The notes beneath the pieces were generated by a model. The model was not told where the DNA came from. It did not search any database and worked only from the letters and a program-made list of their open reading frames with translations. From assembly GCF_029207565.1 (NCBI RefSeq), contig NZ_JANCMW010000004.1, positions 233,053 through 297,052 of the forward strand: a DNA stretch of 64,000 nucleotides. The letters run 5' to 3'. The first letter of the stretch is position 1, and every line of letters starts with the position of its first letter. The position numbers and the translations under genes were made by a program. Positions 26,926-36,153 of the stretch are shown here, piece by piece. Origin of the DNA: Marinobacter iranensis (GTDB lineage Bacteria > Pseudomonadota > Gammaproteobacteria > Pseudomonadales > Oleiphilaceae).

Positions 26926-27768
26926 TCAGCTGCGACGGCGGGCCATGAAGGCCAGCTTCTGCAACAGGTGGACATCCTGCTCGTTCTTCACCAGTGCGCC
27001 GTACAGAGGCGGCAAGGCGGAACTGGTGTCCTTTTCCTGCAGCATTTTCGCAGACAGCTCATCCGCCATCAGCAGTTTCAGCCAGTCTATCAGCTCGGAG
27101 GTGGAGGGCTTCTTCTTCAGCCCCGGCACCTTGCGCACATCAAAGAAGACTTCCAAGGCATCCCGCACCACCTGCTGCTGCAAGCCCGGGAAGTGCACGT
27201 CCACAATGCTCTTCATGGTGTCGTGGTCCGGGAAGCTGATGTAGTGGAAGAAGCAGCGGCGCAGGAAGGCGTCCGGCAGTTCCTTCTCGTTGTTACTGGT
27301 GATCACAATGATGGGACGGTGTTTGGCACGCACGGACCGCTGTGTCTCGTACACGAAGAATTCCATGCGATCAAGTTCCAGCAGAAGGTCGTTGGGGAAC
27401 TCGATATCCGCCTTGTCGATCTCGTCGATCAGCAGCACCACCTGCTCCTCGGACTCGAATGCTTCCCACAGCTTGCCCTTGACGATGTAGTTGCTGATGT
27501 CCTTGACCTTCTCATCGCCGAGCTGGGAATCCCGCAGACGGGAGACCGCATCGTATTCGTACAAGCCCTGCTGGGCCTTGGTGGTGGACTTGATGTGCCA
27601 GGGGATCAGGCGCAGGCCAAGGGCCTCCGCCATTTCTTCGGCCAGCAGGGTTTTACCGGTGCCGGGCTCACCCTTGATCAGTAGCGGGCGTTGCAGCGTT
27701 ATGGCTGCATTCACCGCCATTTGCAGGTCGTCAGTGGCTACGTATTTCTCGGTACCGGTAAACTTCAT
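26926..27768 (-). CDS. MoxR-family AAA+ ATPase
   Basis: 280 residues. Walker A GEPGTGKT at 33-40, Walker B with IDEID at 114-118, sensor-1 region IVITSNNEKELPDAFLRRC with the arginine-finger pair. MoxR ATPases remodel or activate protein complexes with a VWA partner, here encoded directly downstream. A sigma-70-type promoter is visible in the 109-base gap upstream, so the pair can be transcribed independently of the VWA membrane protein gene before it. Confidence 0.92.
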   Translation of the reverse strand: MKFTGTEKYVATDDLQMAVNAAITLQRPLLIKGEPGTGKTLLAEEMAEALGLRLIPWHIKSTTKAQQGLYEYDAVSRLRDSQLGDEKVKDISNYIVKGKLWEAFESEEQVVLLIDEIDKADIEFPNDLLLELDRMEFFVYETQRSVRAKHRPIIVITSNNEKELPDAFLRRCFFHYISFPDHDTMKSIVDVHFPGLQQQVVRDALEVFFDVRKVPGLKKKPSTSELIDWLKLLMADELSAKMLQEKDTSSALPPLYGALVKNEQDVHLLQKLAFMARRRS

Positions 27769-27823
27769 GCTGTCAGTGTCCTGTTCAATCTACGGTTAAA
27801 CGTCTGTTTGAAATAAGCGTTCA

Positions 27824-27852
27824 AGTATAGAGAACCCAAGCGGCCCTGATAA
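27824..27852 (-). promoter_or_regulatory. Candidate sigma-70 promoter of the moxR-coxE pair
   Basis: Minus strand: TTATCA (-35, 27847-27852), 17-base spacer, TATACT (-10, 27824-27829). Transcription would start near 27817, about 50 bases before the moxR ATG. Confidence 0.55.
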
Positions 27853-27877
27853 GCCCCCTTAACATCATCACCACTGT

Positions 27878-29803
27878 TTACCGATCCTTTTTGCTCTCGT
27901 CATCATCGTCGGGTTCACCCTCATCGTCGAGCGCCCCTTGTTCATCCTCGGTATCCGGCAAGTCATCAAACTCGGACAGATCGAAATCCTCAAGGCCGAA
28001 TTCGTCGTCGCCTTCTTCAACTTCCGTATCCGCCACCGGTATCTCGTCTTCCGGAAGCTCTAGTTTCTGATCCTCGCTCTCATCTTCCCGAATTTCTTCA
28101 TTGGGTTCCGGCTCAGGCGGTTCTTCCGGCTCAGGCTCAGCGACAGGAATCTCTTCCTCTTCAGCTGCTTCTTCTGCAACCACCGGGGGCTCTTCGTCCG
28201 GTTCCTCCTGCTCCGGCTCCGGCTTCTTCCGTCGCATGACCAGGAATACGGCTCCGGCAATGACAATCAACCCAAGCCCTCCCGCTGCTGCCATCATCCA
28301 TACGGGGATAGCGGACGCATCATCGCTCTCACTGGCAGGCGATCCTTCCTGTTCAACCGCCGTGTCATCTACCGGTTGTTCTTCAGCCGGCTCCGGCTCG
28401 GGTTGGGGTTCCTCTGCCTGGCTTATATCGATAGGGCCGGGTTCAGCGGCCGGTGGCTCCGCCTCATCCGGGGCCGGTTCTTCCTGAACGACTTCTTCAG
28501 CCTCATTTACCGGGTCGGTGGGCGCGGCCAGTCCCTCGGGCAAAACATAACGGGTGGCGGCACTGAAACGCCGGGAAAAGGTCTGGCCGTCGGCGACAAC
28601 ACTCAGTTGATATTCACCGGCATCCGGCAGGCGCGTAATGGTATCGGTATACACACCGTCTTCCGGTGGTTGATCAGTGGAGAGTGTCTTACTGCCACTA
28701 CGCCCGTCGTCAGACGTTAATGTGACACTTACGTCGATAACGCCCAGGAAATCGGGGTTCTCGATTTTCTGGTCTTCCTCGAAGAACGCCACCTGCAGGG
28801 ATATGGGCTCACCCTCCGTGAAGGTGGGAGGAATCGGGCTCACCACCATTCGCAGGTCGCTGACGACAGTCACACGGCTGCCCTTGCCCAGTTCACCGTT
28901 GATCTTCCAGTCACCGGCTTCCGGTCCAGTGACCGTAATCAGGTCGTACTCCGTTTCCCGGACCCAACGCATGCCATCGATAACGGATTCAGGAGTAGCT
29001 TCCGTTCCTCCGGGGGTGACCAACGCGAGCTCACGATCAGCGGGAGATTCGTCGCCAGCGCGGAAAATCAGCGCGGTAAACTCCTCCACGCCGTCGTCCA
29101 CCGTGAACCCTTTACCCTCAATAGGAATCTGTTGCTGCGGAACAGCCGTGTTCAGTGCCTCCAGAAAGGCGAGGGTCAATGCGTCGGCGGAAGCCGCCAG
29201 GGAATAGCTGCCGCCGGTCTCGTCCGCCAGCGCCTCCAACAGGCCCAGGTCTGCGTCCCGGGAAAGCGCTACTGTGTGTAGGGTGGCGCCACGGGCACTC
29301 AGTTCTTCAAGCAACGGGCCTAGAATCCGCTCGCGCTCCTGTTCGTTGGCGCCGGCGTCCGCGGAGATATCCACTTTGCCGTCGGTCAACAGGATGAAAT
29401 CGGTATTGGAGAGGTCCTCGGTACCCAGCAGGTAGGGATCACTGGCCACCCGGATTGCCTCACCCAGGTTGGTCCGAAGGGCAACGGAATTAATCTCATC
29501 GGAGCGAGTGATTGCCAGGCCGCGCCAGTCATCGCTGACTTCGCCGTGGGGAACCAGCATGTTCACATACTGGCCAAAGGTCCACACCCCGGCGCTGGCG
29601 CCTGCGGGCAACATTCGCGCCAGCAGTCGGACAGCGGGACGACGAAGGTTGTCCGGATCATTGGTTTTCATGGAACCGGAAATGTCCACGATAATGCGAA
29701 CATCCGCGCTATCCGGCATTTCCAGTGCAGGCGCCTGCTGCGCAGACACCGTGAAAGGCATGAGGAGAAAAATGACAGGCAGACAGGTAAGAAGTCTTCG
29801 CAT
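27878..29803 (-). CDS. Membrane-anchored VWA domain protein with acidic cytoplasmic tail
   Basis: 641 residues. Signal peptide about 1-21 (TVSA|QQ). Periplasmic VWA domain with MIDAS DISGSM (40-45) and TDGKVD further on. Ig-like region, then an acidic Pro/Glu-rich stretch. A single transmembrane helix lies near 520-543 (IPVWMMAAAGGLGLIVIAGA), followed by RRKK and a ~95-residue extremely acidic tail. The layout resembles a marine gammaproteobacterial VWA family (I recall TIGR03503) of unknown function. Located 34 bases after the small membrane protein gene and upstream of moxR-coxE, though the latter has its own promoter. Confidence 0.8.
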   Translation of the reverse strand: MRRLLTCLPVIFLLMPFTVSAQQAPALEMPDSADVRIIVDISGSMKTNDPDNLRRPAVRLLARMLPAGASAGVWTFGQYVNMLVPHGEVSDDWRGLAITRSDEINSVALRTNLGEAIRVASDPYLLGTEDLSNTDFILLTDGKVDISADAGANEQERERILGPLLEELSARGATLHTVALSRDADLGLLEALADETGGSYSLAASADALTLAFLEALNTAVPQQQIPIEGKGFTVDDGVEEFTALIFRAGDESPADRELALVTPGGTEATPESVIDGMRWVRETEYDLITVTGPEAGDWKINGELGKGSRVTVVSDLRMVVSPIPPTFTEGEPISLQVAFFEEDQKIENPDFLGVIDVSVTLTSDDGRSGSKTLSTDQPPEDGVYTDTITRLPDAGEYQLSVVADGQTFSRRFSAATRYVLPEGLAAPTDPVNEAEEVVQEEPAPDEAEPPAAEPGPIDISQAEEPQPEPEPAEEQPVDDTAVEQEGSPASESDDASAIPVWMMAAAGGLGLIVIAGAVFLVMRRKKPEPEQEEPDEEPPVVAEEAAEEEEIPVAEPEPEEPPEPEPNEEIREDESEDQKLELPEDEIPVADTEVEEGDDEFGLEDFDLSEFDDLPDTEDEQGALDDEGEPDDDDESKKDR

Positions 29804-29837
29804 CAGGGCTCCGGCAACAGGTCGGTTCAGGAAGGTT

Positions 29838-30182
29838 TCAGCGTTTCACCAGCCGGTATCTGACAAGGTCGAGAATCCAGACCAGCACCATGACCAGAGA
29901 CGCAATACCCAGGTTTACGAACGCACGGCCCGCCTCACTGGCATTACCGAGTATGGATTCATAACCACCGTGCAACCAGGCGGGCATCCACCAGCCCGCA
30001 ACCTCGCTGGACTCCACCGGTGTCAGCAGGATGACGATCAAAGCGGCCTGCAACAGGGTGCGAATGGCGTAAACCGGGATAACCCGGAACAAACGGGACG
30101 TGGTATAGAAGAAAATCACAAAGGCAACCGCGTAAAGTACCCAGAATATTCCGTAAGCGAAGTTCGTTTCAGCGTCTATCAT
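29838..30182 (-). CDS. Small inner-membrane protein, unknown function
   Basis: 114 residues from ATG 30180-30182, which overlaps the ycgN stop by one base (TGATG). Three hydrophobic segments: about 9-29 (YGIFWVLYAVAFVIFFYTT), 39-55 (YAIRTLLQAALIVILLTPV) and 88-107 (FVNLGIASLVMVLVWILDLV). No known domain recognised. Translationally coupled to ycgN. Confidence 0.7.
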   Translation of the reverse strand: MIDAETNFAYGIFWVLYAVAFVIFFYTTSRLFRVIPVYAIRTLLQAALIVILLTPVESSEVAGWWMPAWLHGGYESILGNASEAGRAFVNLGIASLVMVLVWILDLVRYRLVKR

Positions 30183-30628
30183 CAAAGGATCCAGTGAATA
30201 ATGTGTTCTTCCCAGTCATCTTCCGGCACATCGGCTTCCGACATTACCCTGTTGCGAACCGACACACCGGCTTCATGAACAGTTTGGGGGTCGCCCGAAC
30301 GCAGAGGGTGCCAATCCGCCAGTGCGCGGCCTTCCGCCAGTGTACGATACGCGCAGGTATATGGCAGCCAATGGTAATCGTTCAGTGTATCCGGTGTCAG
30401 TACAGTGCACGCAGGTACTTTTTGCAGCCGCTCGGAATACACGGTGCACTGGCACGTGTTCTGATCCATGTAACGGCATGCCAGGTCAGTGTAGTAGACG
30501 TCGCCGGTGTCCTCATCTTCAAGCTTGGCCAGACAGCATTTGCCACAGCCGTCACACAGGGATTCCCATTCCGTTTGCGTCATCTCGTGCAGACGCTTGC
30601 GCTGCCAGAACGGAATCTCCGCAATCAT
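30182..30628 (-). CDS. ycgN: YcgN family Fe-S/zinc cysteine-cluster protein (UPF0260)
   Basis: 148 residues with the cysteine cluster CDGCGKCC (25-32) and further cysteines (C51, C59, C61, C74, C91) conserved in YcgN/YkgJ proteins, which suggests metal or Fe-S binding. Function is not established. It overlaps ycgL upstream by four bases (ATGA), the arrangement usual in gammaproteobacteria (rnd-ycgL-ycgN). Confidence 0.9.
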   Translation of the reverse strand: MIAEIPFWQRKRLHEMTQTEWESLCDGCGKCCLAKLEDEDTGDVYYTDLACRYMDQNTCQCTVYSERLQKVPACTVLTPDTLNDYHWLPYTCAYRTLAEGRALADWHPLRSGDPQTVHEAGVSVRNRVMSEADVPEDDWEEHIIHWIL

Positions 30629-30918
30629 TCCCGGCTCTGCTCCGGCTTACGCCGAAAATCCACCACGTAGCCACTGGATTCTTCCGGCATCTGCAGGAAA
30701 AAGTCCTTGTCGACAATGGCATCCAGCACCTGCTTGCCGGTGGTCCGCGCCAGTTTTCGCTCCGGGGTAATGACCAGGTCCATTGCATGTACGGGCTGGC
30801 CGAAAATGCCCCGCAAGCTCTCGGGCAAGTCGTCCCAGGCCTGGCCACGGCGGACATAGACGTACGTATCCAGCTTCTTGCTGCTGCGAAACACCGATAC
30901 AAAGGTTTTCTCGGTCAT
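30625..30918 (-). CDS. ycgL: YcgL domain protein
   Basis: 97 residues spanning one YcgL domain (KKLDTYVYVRRGQAWDDLPE, FFLQMPEESSGYVVDFRRKP). Small alpha/beta protein of unknown biochemical role, genetically tied to rnd. It overlaps both neighbours by four bases (ATGA at each junction), so translation of rnd, ycgL and ycgN is coupled. Confidence 0.93.
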   Translation of the reverse strand: MTEKTFVSVFRSSKKLDTYVYVRRGQAWDDLPESLRGIFGQPVHAMDLVITPERKLARTTGKQVLDAIVDKDFFLQMPEESSGYVVDFRRKPEQSRE

Positions 30919-32063
30919 GATTTCAATAATTCCTCAATGGGTTCCCGCACGGGTTCCAGCGTCTCGCGGCGCCACCCCTCCTCGAACAAGCCGGCGGCGA
31001 GGTTCCGGTGTTGCACCACGGCTTCAAGGCGCTTCCTGGGGGCCAATAGTTCCACCGGTATATCCCGGGCTTCCGCTGCATGAATCATGTGTCGCTTGAG
31101 CTGCTTATAAAACATCTGGTCCTGGCGGCTCAGGGGCGGCGCAATGGTTTCGATACCGGAATTATCCGCTGTGGACGCATTCGCGACCATTTCAATGATC
31201 GTTTCGCCGTATCGCCGAACCACTGGCGAAGGCAGGCCCTGGATGTTCGACAGTTCGCGAACGGAACCGGGCAGTTTCTGGGCAATGGCAATCAACAACG
31301 GGTCGGCCACAACCCGGTTTCTGGGCCGGTTCCTCAAACGTGACTCATTTTCCCGCCAACGCACCAGATCTTTCAACACGCCTTGCTGTTGACGGCTCAG
31401 CGTCCATCCACCGCGCAACTTCAGGTAGTGGGTGTCAGGGTTGTCCTGGGAAGCCAGTTCTTTTGAGAACCGGGCCGACTCGTCCGCCAGGGCAGTTTCC
31501 AGGCCCCGTTCCCGCAAGCGTGCGATCACCCAATGGTACATGGGAACCAGAAAGCGAATGTCGTCCAGGGCATAGCGTTCCTGGGCTTGCGAAAGCGGGC
31601 GCGAGACCCAGTCCGAGCGGGTGGCGGACTTATCCAGGGATTCGCCAAACAGTGTTTCCACCAGCCGGGCGTAGCCCACGGAAAAGCCAGCACCAGCCAG
31701 CGCCGCGCCTATCTGGAGGTCAAGCACGCCTTCCGGATCCAATTGCAGCCAATGGCGGAAGAGTTCGAGGTCTTCACTCATGGCATACAACAGTTTGGGG
31801 ACGTCCGGGTCCGTCAGCAGTTGGCGAAACCCCTGGGACGACTCTGCAACCGAAGGATCCACCAGGCAGAAGTTCTCTCCCAGCCCCAACTGGACCAGGC
31901 CCGGAATCGGGAAGAAGGTATTCACCCGCTCAAATTCTGTATCAAGCGCAAGCGGCTGGCCCTTGCCCTGGGCAATCCAGTGGTCAAGGTCGCCCGGCTC
32001 CCGAATCCAGGTAACAGTCTCGGAAGCCGCAGGAACAACTGCGGCCGGGTTGTTGGAATCCAT
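30915..32063 (-). CDS. rnd: Ribonuclease D
   Basis: 382 residues (E. coli 375). DEDDy exonuclease: D41 and E43 (ALDTEFER), D98 (MSEDLELF), Y164 and D168 (YALDDIRFL). An HRDC domain follows near 215-300 (REN...LLIAIAQKLPGSVRELSN). Trims 3' ends of tRNA precursors and other stable RNAs. Begins 17 bases after the recR stop and overlaps ycgL by four bases. Confidence 0.95.
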   Translation of the reverse strand: MDSNNPAAVVPAASETVTWIREPGDLDHWIAQGKGQPLALDTEFERVNTFFPIPGLVQLGLGENFCLVDPSVAESSQGFRQLLTDPDVPKLLYAMSEDLELFRHWLQLDPEGVLDLQIGAALAGAGFSVGYARLVETLFGESLDKSATRSDWVSRPLSQAQERYALDDIRFLVPMYHWVIARLRERGLETALADESARFSKELASQDNPDTHYLKLRGGWTLSRQQQGVLKDLVRWRENESRLRNRPRNRVVADPLLIAIAQKLPGSVRELSNIQGLPSPVVRRYGETIIEMVANASTADNSGIETIAPPLSRQDQMFYKQLKRHMIHAAEARDIPVELLAPRKRLEAVVQHRNLAAGLFEEGWRRETLEPVREPIEELLKS

Positions 32064-32080
32064 AAAAAGGCCCGGTCAGT

Positions 32081-32683
32081 TTATTCGGTCAGGGGTTTGC
32101 GGCCACGGAAGGCATGGGTCAGGGTGAAGCCGTCCACGTAGCCCAGTTCACCACCCACGGGAATACCATGGGCAAGGCGGGTAATCAGGATATTGCGGCC
32201 ATCCAGTCTGTCGGCGATATAGTGGGCTGTTGCCTCACCCTCCACCGTGGGGTTGGTCGCCAGGATAAGTTCGGTCACCCCTTCCCCGTGAATCCGTTTC
32301 AACAGGCGTTCGATACCGATTTCCTCGGGGCCCACGCCATCAATGGGCGACAGATGCCCCATCAACACGAAATAGCTGCCGCGATAGTCGCCAGCCTGCT
32401 CTATGGCCAGTAGATCGGAAGGGCTTTCAACCACACAGAGGGTGCCGGTACGGCGCTCCGGGTTCTCACAGATATTGCAGGTAGGTGTATCGGCAAAGTT
32501 CTGGCAACTCTCGCAACGCCGGACACCAGTCATGGCACGATCCAGCGCATCAGACAGGCGCGCGCCACCGGAACGCCCACGTTCGAGCAGATGGAACGCC
32601 ATTCGCTGTGCTGTTTTCTGACCGACACCCGGCAGACAGCGCAGTGACTCCACCAGCTCATCCACCAACGGACTAAAAGCCAT
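32081..32683 (-). CDS. recR: Recombination protein RecR
   Basis: 200 residues from ATG 32681-32683, with AGGA six bases upstream; the longer TTG reading lacks a site. Helix-hairpin-helix [11 protein letters not shown] at 17-27, zinc finger cysteines C57, C60, C69, C72, Toprim domain ([14 protein letters not shown]) and Walker-B-like C-terminus. Acts with RecF/RecO in loading RecA at gaps. Part of the widely conserved dnaX-ybaB-recR unit. Confidence 0.96.
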   Translation of the reverse strand: MAFSPLVDELVESLRCLPGVGQKTAQRMAFHLLERGRSGGARLSDALDRAMTGVRRCESCQNFADTPTCNICENPERRTGTLCVVESPSDLLAIEQAGDYRGSYFVLMGHLSPIDGVGPEEIGIERLLKRIHGEGVTELILATNPTVEGEATAHYIADRLDGRNILITRLAHGIPVGGELGYVDGFTLTHAFRGRKPLTE

Positions 32684-32695
32684 CAGCAATCCTCG

Positions 32696-33019
32696 TCAGA
32701 AAGGCATCTTGAAGCCGGGAGGCATGCCCATACCGGACATCATGCCGGACATTTTGTCTTTCTGGTTTTCCTCGACGCGGCGAACGGCATCGTTGATGGC
32801 CGCCGCCAGAAGGTCTTCGAGGACTTCCTTTTCTTCGCTCAGCAGGGAGGGATCGATGTCCACCTTCCGTACATCGTGGCGACCGTTCATGGTCACCTTC
32901 ACCAGGCCCGCACCGGACTCGCCGGTTATCTCGGCCTTGGCGGCCTCTTCCTGGGCCTTCTTCATCTCTTCCTGCATCTGCTGGGCCTTTTTCATCAGAT
33001 CGCCCATATTGTTCATCAT
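32696..33019 (-). CDS. ybaB: YbaB/EbfC nucleoid-associated protein
   Basis: 107 residues from ATG 33017-33019, five bases after AAGG ([16 protein letters not shown]). An N-terminal coiled coil is rich in Met/Gln/Glu. The core is [21 protein letters not shown]-binding dimer with a tweezer shape, associated with recombination and nucleoid structure. Sits between dnaX and recR as usual. Confidence 0.94.
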   Translation of the reverse strand: MMNNMGDLMKKAQQMQEEMKKAQEEAAKAEITGESGAGLVKVTMNGRHDVRKVDIDPSLLSEEKEVLEDLLAAAINDAVRRVEENQKDKMSGMMSGMGMPPGFKMPF

Positions 33020-33069
33020 GCTCACCTTCTCCAGAGTTGCATCATACAGGGCTACTACGTCCGTAGCCG

Positions 33070-34974
33070 TTATCCAGACTTGGCCTGATGCGGCGGCCGG
33101 ATACTGTTTTCGACTACCCGTGCCTCGAATCGTTCAACGATAGACTGCACCGCCGGGTCGTTACGAATCGCTTCTTCGGCCGCCTTCTGGCGTGCCTGGC
33201 GCTGGCGCTCTTCCCATGCGGCCGGTGTTTTCCCGCCGGCATCGCCCTGCTCTACACGAAGTGTGATGGTGTCGCCGAACCGATTCCTCAATGCCTCAAC
33301 GATTTTTTCTTCATGGCGGGCGTTCAGTAGCCGGGCATGGCCCTCATCAATGGTCAGTACGATTTCATCGCCATTACGGGTCATGGCAGCGTTACTGGCC
33401 AGGTTTCCCGGCATGCCGACAATCCCGAGGTTGCGGAAATCCCGCTCCCAGAAAAATTCATCGGTGGCCGGCGGCTCTTCAACACGCTCCGGCTCCGTCG
33501 CCACTGGTTCCTCCGCTTGCGGAACGGTGGGCTGGGGCGGCGGTTGTTCGGGCTCCGGCTCGGAAACATAGTCCTCGCCACCGGCTGCTTCCGCCGCCTC
33601 ATCCAGGATTGCCAGCCAGGCATCATCGTTTTCCACCGGTGGAGGGCCTGCTTCCGGTTCCTCTGCAACAGCTTTGGACGCAATCTCTTCAGGCACCGCT
33701 TGCTCAGGCTGTTCAGGCTCTTCAGGCACAGCCTGTTCAGGTTCTTCAGACGCAGCTTGCTCGGTGACAGGCTCAGAGGGCTGTGCTTCCGGCGCTGCCG
33801 GGCCAGGTTCAGGGTCCTCCCGTGACTCCTGCACCCCCTGCCCGGACGACGAACCACCGGAGGCTACCGCCGGCGGCTCGCGGCGATCCGCTCCCGGCCG
33901 GAATGCCAGCATGCGCAGCATGGTCATTTCAAACCCCATGCGCGCATCCGGTGTAACCGCCAGGTCTTTGCGGCCCATCAGCGCGGCCTGGTAAAACAGT
34001 TGCGCGTCTTCAGCACTCAGCCGGCGCGCCAGGGATTCCACCTGGGCGGCATCCCCCAGGGCGTTGTCGACGCTCCCCGGCACCACCTGTTCCATGGTAA
34101 CCCGATGAAAGAGCGACAGCAGGTCCGCCAGGATAACGCTGTAATCCGGCGCGAAATCGGAAATGCGGCTGATCTCGGAGAGCAGAGCCGGCCCGTCGTT
34201 CTCCACTAACGCATCGACCAGGTTCTCGATGTCGCTCTGGTCGATGGTACCCAGCATGTTGCTGACATCGCTGCCGCTGAGTTTCTGGTTACCAAAGGCT
34301 ATGGCCTGGTCCGTCAGGCTTAGCGCGTCCCGCATACTGCCATCAGCGGCCCGGGCCAGCAGCCAGAGGGCCGGCTCTTCAAAGGGAATGCCTTCCTGCG
34401 TCAGCACATGCCGCAAATGCCCGGCAATATGCTCCGGCGTCATCCGCTTGAGATTGAACTGCAAACAGCGGGACAGCACGGTAACAGGCAGTTTCTGGGG
34501 ATCGGTGGTGGCCAGCAGGAACTTGACGTGCTCCGGGGGCTCTTCCAGCGTTTTGAGGAAGGCATTGAAAGACTGGTTGGTCAGCATGTGCACCTCGTCA
34601 ATGAGGTACACCTTGAAGCGGCCACGGGTCGGTGAGTACTGAACGTTGTCGGTCAGCTCCCGCATGTCGTCCACACCGGTTCGGGAGGCAGCGTCGATTT
34701 CGATCAGGTCAACAAAACGGCCTTCCTGGATTTCCTGGCAACTGGAGCAGGTGCCACAGGGCGTGGCGGTAACGCCGGTTTCACAATTCAGGCAACGGGC
34801 CAGCAGGCGGCCAATGGTGGTCTTGCCCACACCCCGGGTACCGGTAAACAGATAGGCGTGGTGCAGCCGCTGGTTATCCAGGGCGTGGATCAAAGCCTGG
34901 AGCACATGCTCCTGGCCGACCATATCTTCGAATGTCCGGGGGCGCCACTTACGGGCAAGTACCTGGTAGCTCAT
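33070..34974 (-). CDS. dnaX: DNA polymerase III subunits tau/gamma
   Basis: 634 residues (E. coli tau 643). Clamp-loader AAA+ ATPase: Walker A GTRGVGKT at 45-52, zinc-binding C64, C73, C76, C79, DEVHM box (LIDEVHML) and sensor [10 protein letters not shown]. Domain III ends near 370. It is followed by a Pro/Glu/Ala-rich linker with short internal repeats ([16 protein letters not shown]) and a C-terminal tau domain that would contact DnaB and the polymerase. I did not find a gamma-type slippery heptamer at the expected place, so a shorter gamma form is not supported here. Confidence 0.95.
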   Translation of the reverse strand: MSYQVLARKWRPRTFEDMVGQEHVLQALIHALDNQRLHHAYLFTGTRGVGKTTIGRLLARCLNCETGVTATPCGTCSSCQEIQEGRFVDLIEIDAASRTGVDDMRELTDNVQYSPTRGRFKVYLIDEVHMLTNQSFNAFLKTLEEPPEHVKFLLATTDPQKLPVTVLSRCLQFNLKRMTPEHIAGHLRHVLTQEGIPFEEPALWLLARAADGSMRDALSLTDQAIAFGNQKLSGSDVSNMLGTIDQSDIENLVDALVENDGPALLSEISRISDFAPDYSVILADLLSLFHRVTMEQVVPGSVDNALGDAAQVESLARRLSAEDAQLFYQAALMGRKDLAVTPDARMGFEMTMLRMLAFRPGADRREPPAVASGGSSSGQGVQESREDPEPGPAAPEAQPSEPVTEQAASEEPEQAVPEEPEQPEQAVPEEIASKAVAEEPEAGPPPVENDDAWLAILDEAAEAAGGEDYVSEPEPEQPPPQPTVPQAEEPVATEPERVEEPPATDEFFWERDFRNLGIVGMPGNLASNAAMTRNGDEIVLTIDEGHARLLNARHEEKIVEALRNRFGDTITLRVEQGDAGGKTPAAWEERQRQARQKAAEEAIRNDPAVQSIVERFEARVVENSIRPPHQAKSG

Positions 34975-34992
34975 GTTCCGCCAACTACAGTC

Positions 34993-35021
34993 AAAAAAAC
35001 GGGCTTAACCTTAGCATGCCC
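34993..35021 (-). terminator. Weak intrinsic terminator before dnaX
   Basis: Minus strand: GGGC (35018-35021) pairs with GCCC (35001-35004), followed by G and seven T (34993-34999). The stem is short. It would end the transcript of the binding-protein gene upstream of dnaX. An overlapping inverted repeat CATGCC-CAC-GGCATG lies at 35015-35029. Confidence 0.4.
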
Positions 35022-35084
35022 ACGGCATGATAAGAAGCAGATCGGGCTTCGAAAAACAGCACTGGCAGGGCATCGATTCGACGG

Positions 35085-35816
35085 TCAGCGGTGCACCGAA
35101 GCCATGCCGGCCGCCAACTCCGCCTCAAGCCTCTCCATGATCTCAAGATGCCCCGGTGTGCTTCGGGACACCACGAACGCGAGGCGGGAGGTCATTAACT
35201 CGGACCGCACCAGCCCTTCCACCGGCTCCTCCTCAAGCACCTCGCTCGTTGGCTCAACGTATGCCAGCATATAATCACCTCGCCCCAATTCCAGCATCTG
35301 CATACCCGACCGGTGCCCGGGCGTGGTATGGGTTTCGGTATTTTCGTCGTCCATCAGGTGATCGATCGCCCCGAGGTAGGTATAGCCTGCCATGAGAATG
35401 AGATGGTTGCCGGCCAGATCGTCAAAACTCTTAACCGGTGGAGTATCGTCAAAATGGTAAGCTGCCAGGGTAAGGTTTCCGATCGGGACACTGGATTCCA
35501 CCACTGAGGCCTGGATATGCGGCAGCCCGCCAAGCCCGGCCCAAAAATCAATCTCACCACTTTCAAGGAATAGGTAGATTCGCCCAATGGGCAACTCCTG
35601 CCACCTAAGGCTATAGCCAGCGTTCGCGGCAACCTGCTCACTGAGCTTTATGTAATAGCCAACTGGATTGCCATTGTCATCGGTGTATGTCAGCGGAGGA
35701 AAATCCACATAGGCAGCACGCAGAACGCGGTGCTCCCCCATTTCCGGCTCGCTCGCGACGGGGAAACTGAGTGCCAGGGAGGCAAGAGTAATGATACTGC
35801 ACAGAAACCTGTTCAT
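35085..35816 (-). CDS. Periplasmic substrate-binding (SBP_bac_3-like) protein
   Basis: 243 residues from ATG 35814-35816, which opens a signal peptide (MNRFLCSIITLASLALSFPVAS|E). The fold signature includes RVLRAAYVDFPPLTYTDDNG near the mature N-terminus and SGEIDFWAGLGGLPHI, typical of extracellular solute-binding family 3. No ABC permease or ATPase genes are adjacent, so it may be a sensor-type or orphan binding protein. Ligand unknown. Single-gene unit between ffs and dnaX. The 156 bases between its start and the 3' end of ffs show no gene. Confidence 0.8.
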   Translation of the reverse strand: MNRFLCSIITLASLALSFPVASEPEMGEHRVLRAAYVDFPPLTYTDDNGNPVGYYIKLSEQVAANAGYSLRWQELPIGRIYLFLESGEIDFWAGLGGLPHIQASVVESSVPIGNLTLAAYHFDDTPPVKSFDDLAGNHLILMAGYTYLGAIDHLMDDENTETHTTPGHRSGMQMLELGRGDYMLAYVEPTSEVLEEEPVEGLVRSELMTSRLAFVVSRSTPGHLEIMERLEAELAAGMASVHR

Positions 35817-35972
35817 AGAACTCTGAGCCCATGTCTGGCGGCCAATCAATAAAGGTTGATTGCAAGCGTGTCTTTAATCATGAGCAGGGAATGGAGATTT
35901 GTAAAATGACGGTTTTGAGATGTTCGAAGGAATAATCGGAGGCAGGAACAAATGAGAGAATAAGGAAAATCT

Positions 35973-36087
35973 GGGGGTGACTCCATCAGCGACACTCCGG
36001 CACACAAGTCCACCGCTTCGGCTGCTCCCTTCCGGGCCTGACCGGGTTCACGGTTTATCGTTGCGGAGGCACCAATGGAGCCACCAT
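35973..36087 (-). ncRNA. ffs: 4.5S RNA (bacterial SRP RNA)
   Basis: Minus strand. The apical SRP domain is unmistakable: GGTCAGGCCCGGAAGGGAGC followed by AGCC, containing the GGAA tetraloop and the internal loops that bind Ffh. The ends pair: GGTGGCTCCAT (36075-36085) with ATGGAGTCACC (35976-35986) over 11 bases with one wobble. About 113 bases, like E. coli 4.5S. The RNA scaffolds Ffh for co-translational targeting of membrane proteins. A 5' leader of roughly 30 bases would be removed by RNase P. Confidence 0.95.
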
Positions 36088-36124
36088 AACGGGCTTCGGG
36101 GCCAAATCCCTCAAAGCGGCGCGC

Positions 36125-36153
36125 ATATTAGCAAAAGGGTCCCAGCACTACAA
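36125..36153 (-). promoter_or_regulatory. Candidate ffs promoter with GC-rich discriminator
   Basis: Minus strand: TTGTAG (36148-36153), 17 bases, TAATAT (36125-36130), then the GC-rich run GCGCGCCGC just after the -10. That is a feature of stable-RNA promoters under stringent control. The -35 overlaps the stop codon of the upstream oxygenase gene. Confidence 0.5.

Noticed and set aside
33303..33308. Six-A run on the dnaX coding strand as a programmed frameshift site for a gamma subunit
   Set aside because: It lies close to the 3' end (about residue 555), not near codon 430, and the bases do not form a standard slippery heptamer with a downstream stem. No other candidate was seen.
35700..35972. 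A missing ABC transporter next to the solute-binding protein
   Set aside because: Both flanks were read on both strands; they contain ffs and dnaX, with no permease or ATPase gene.
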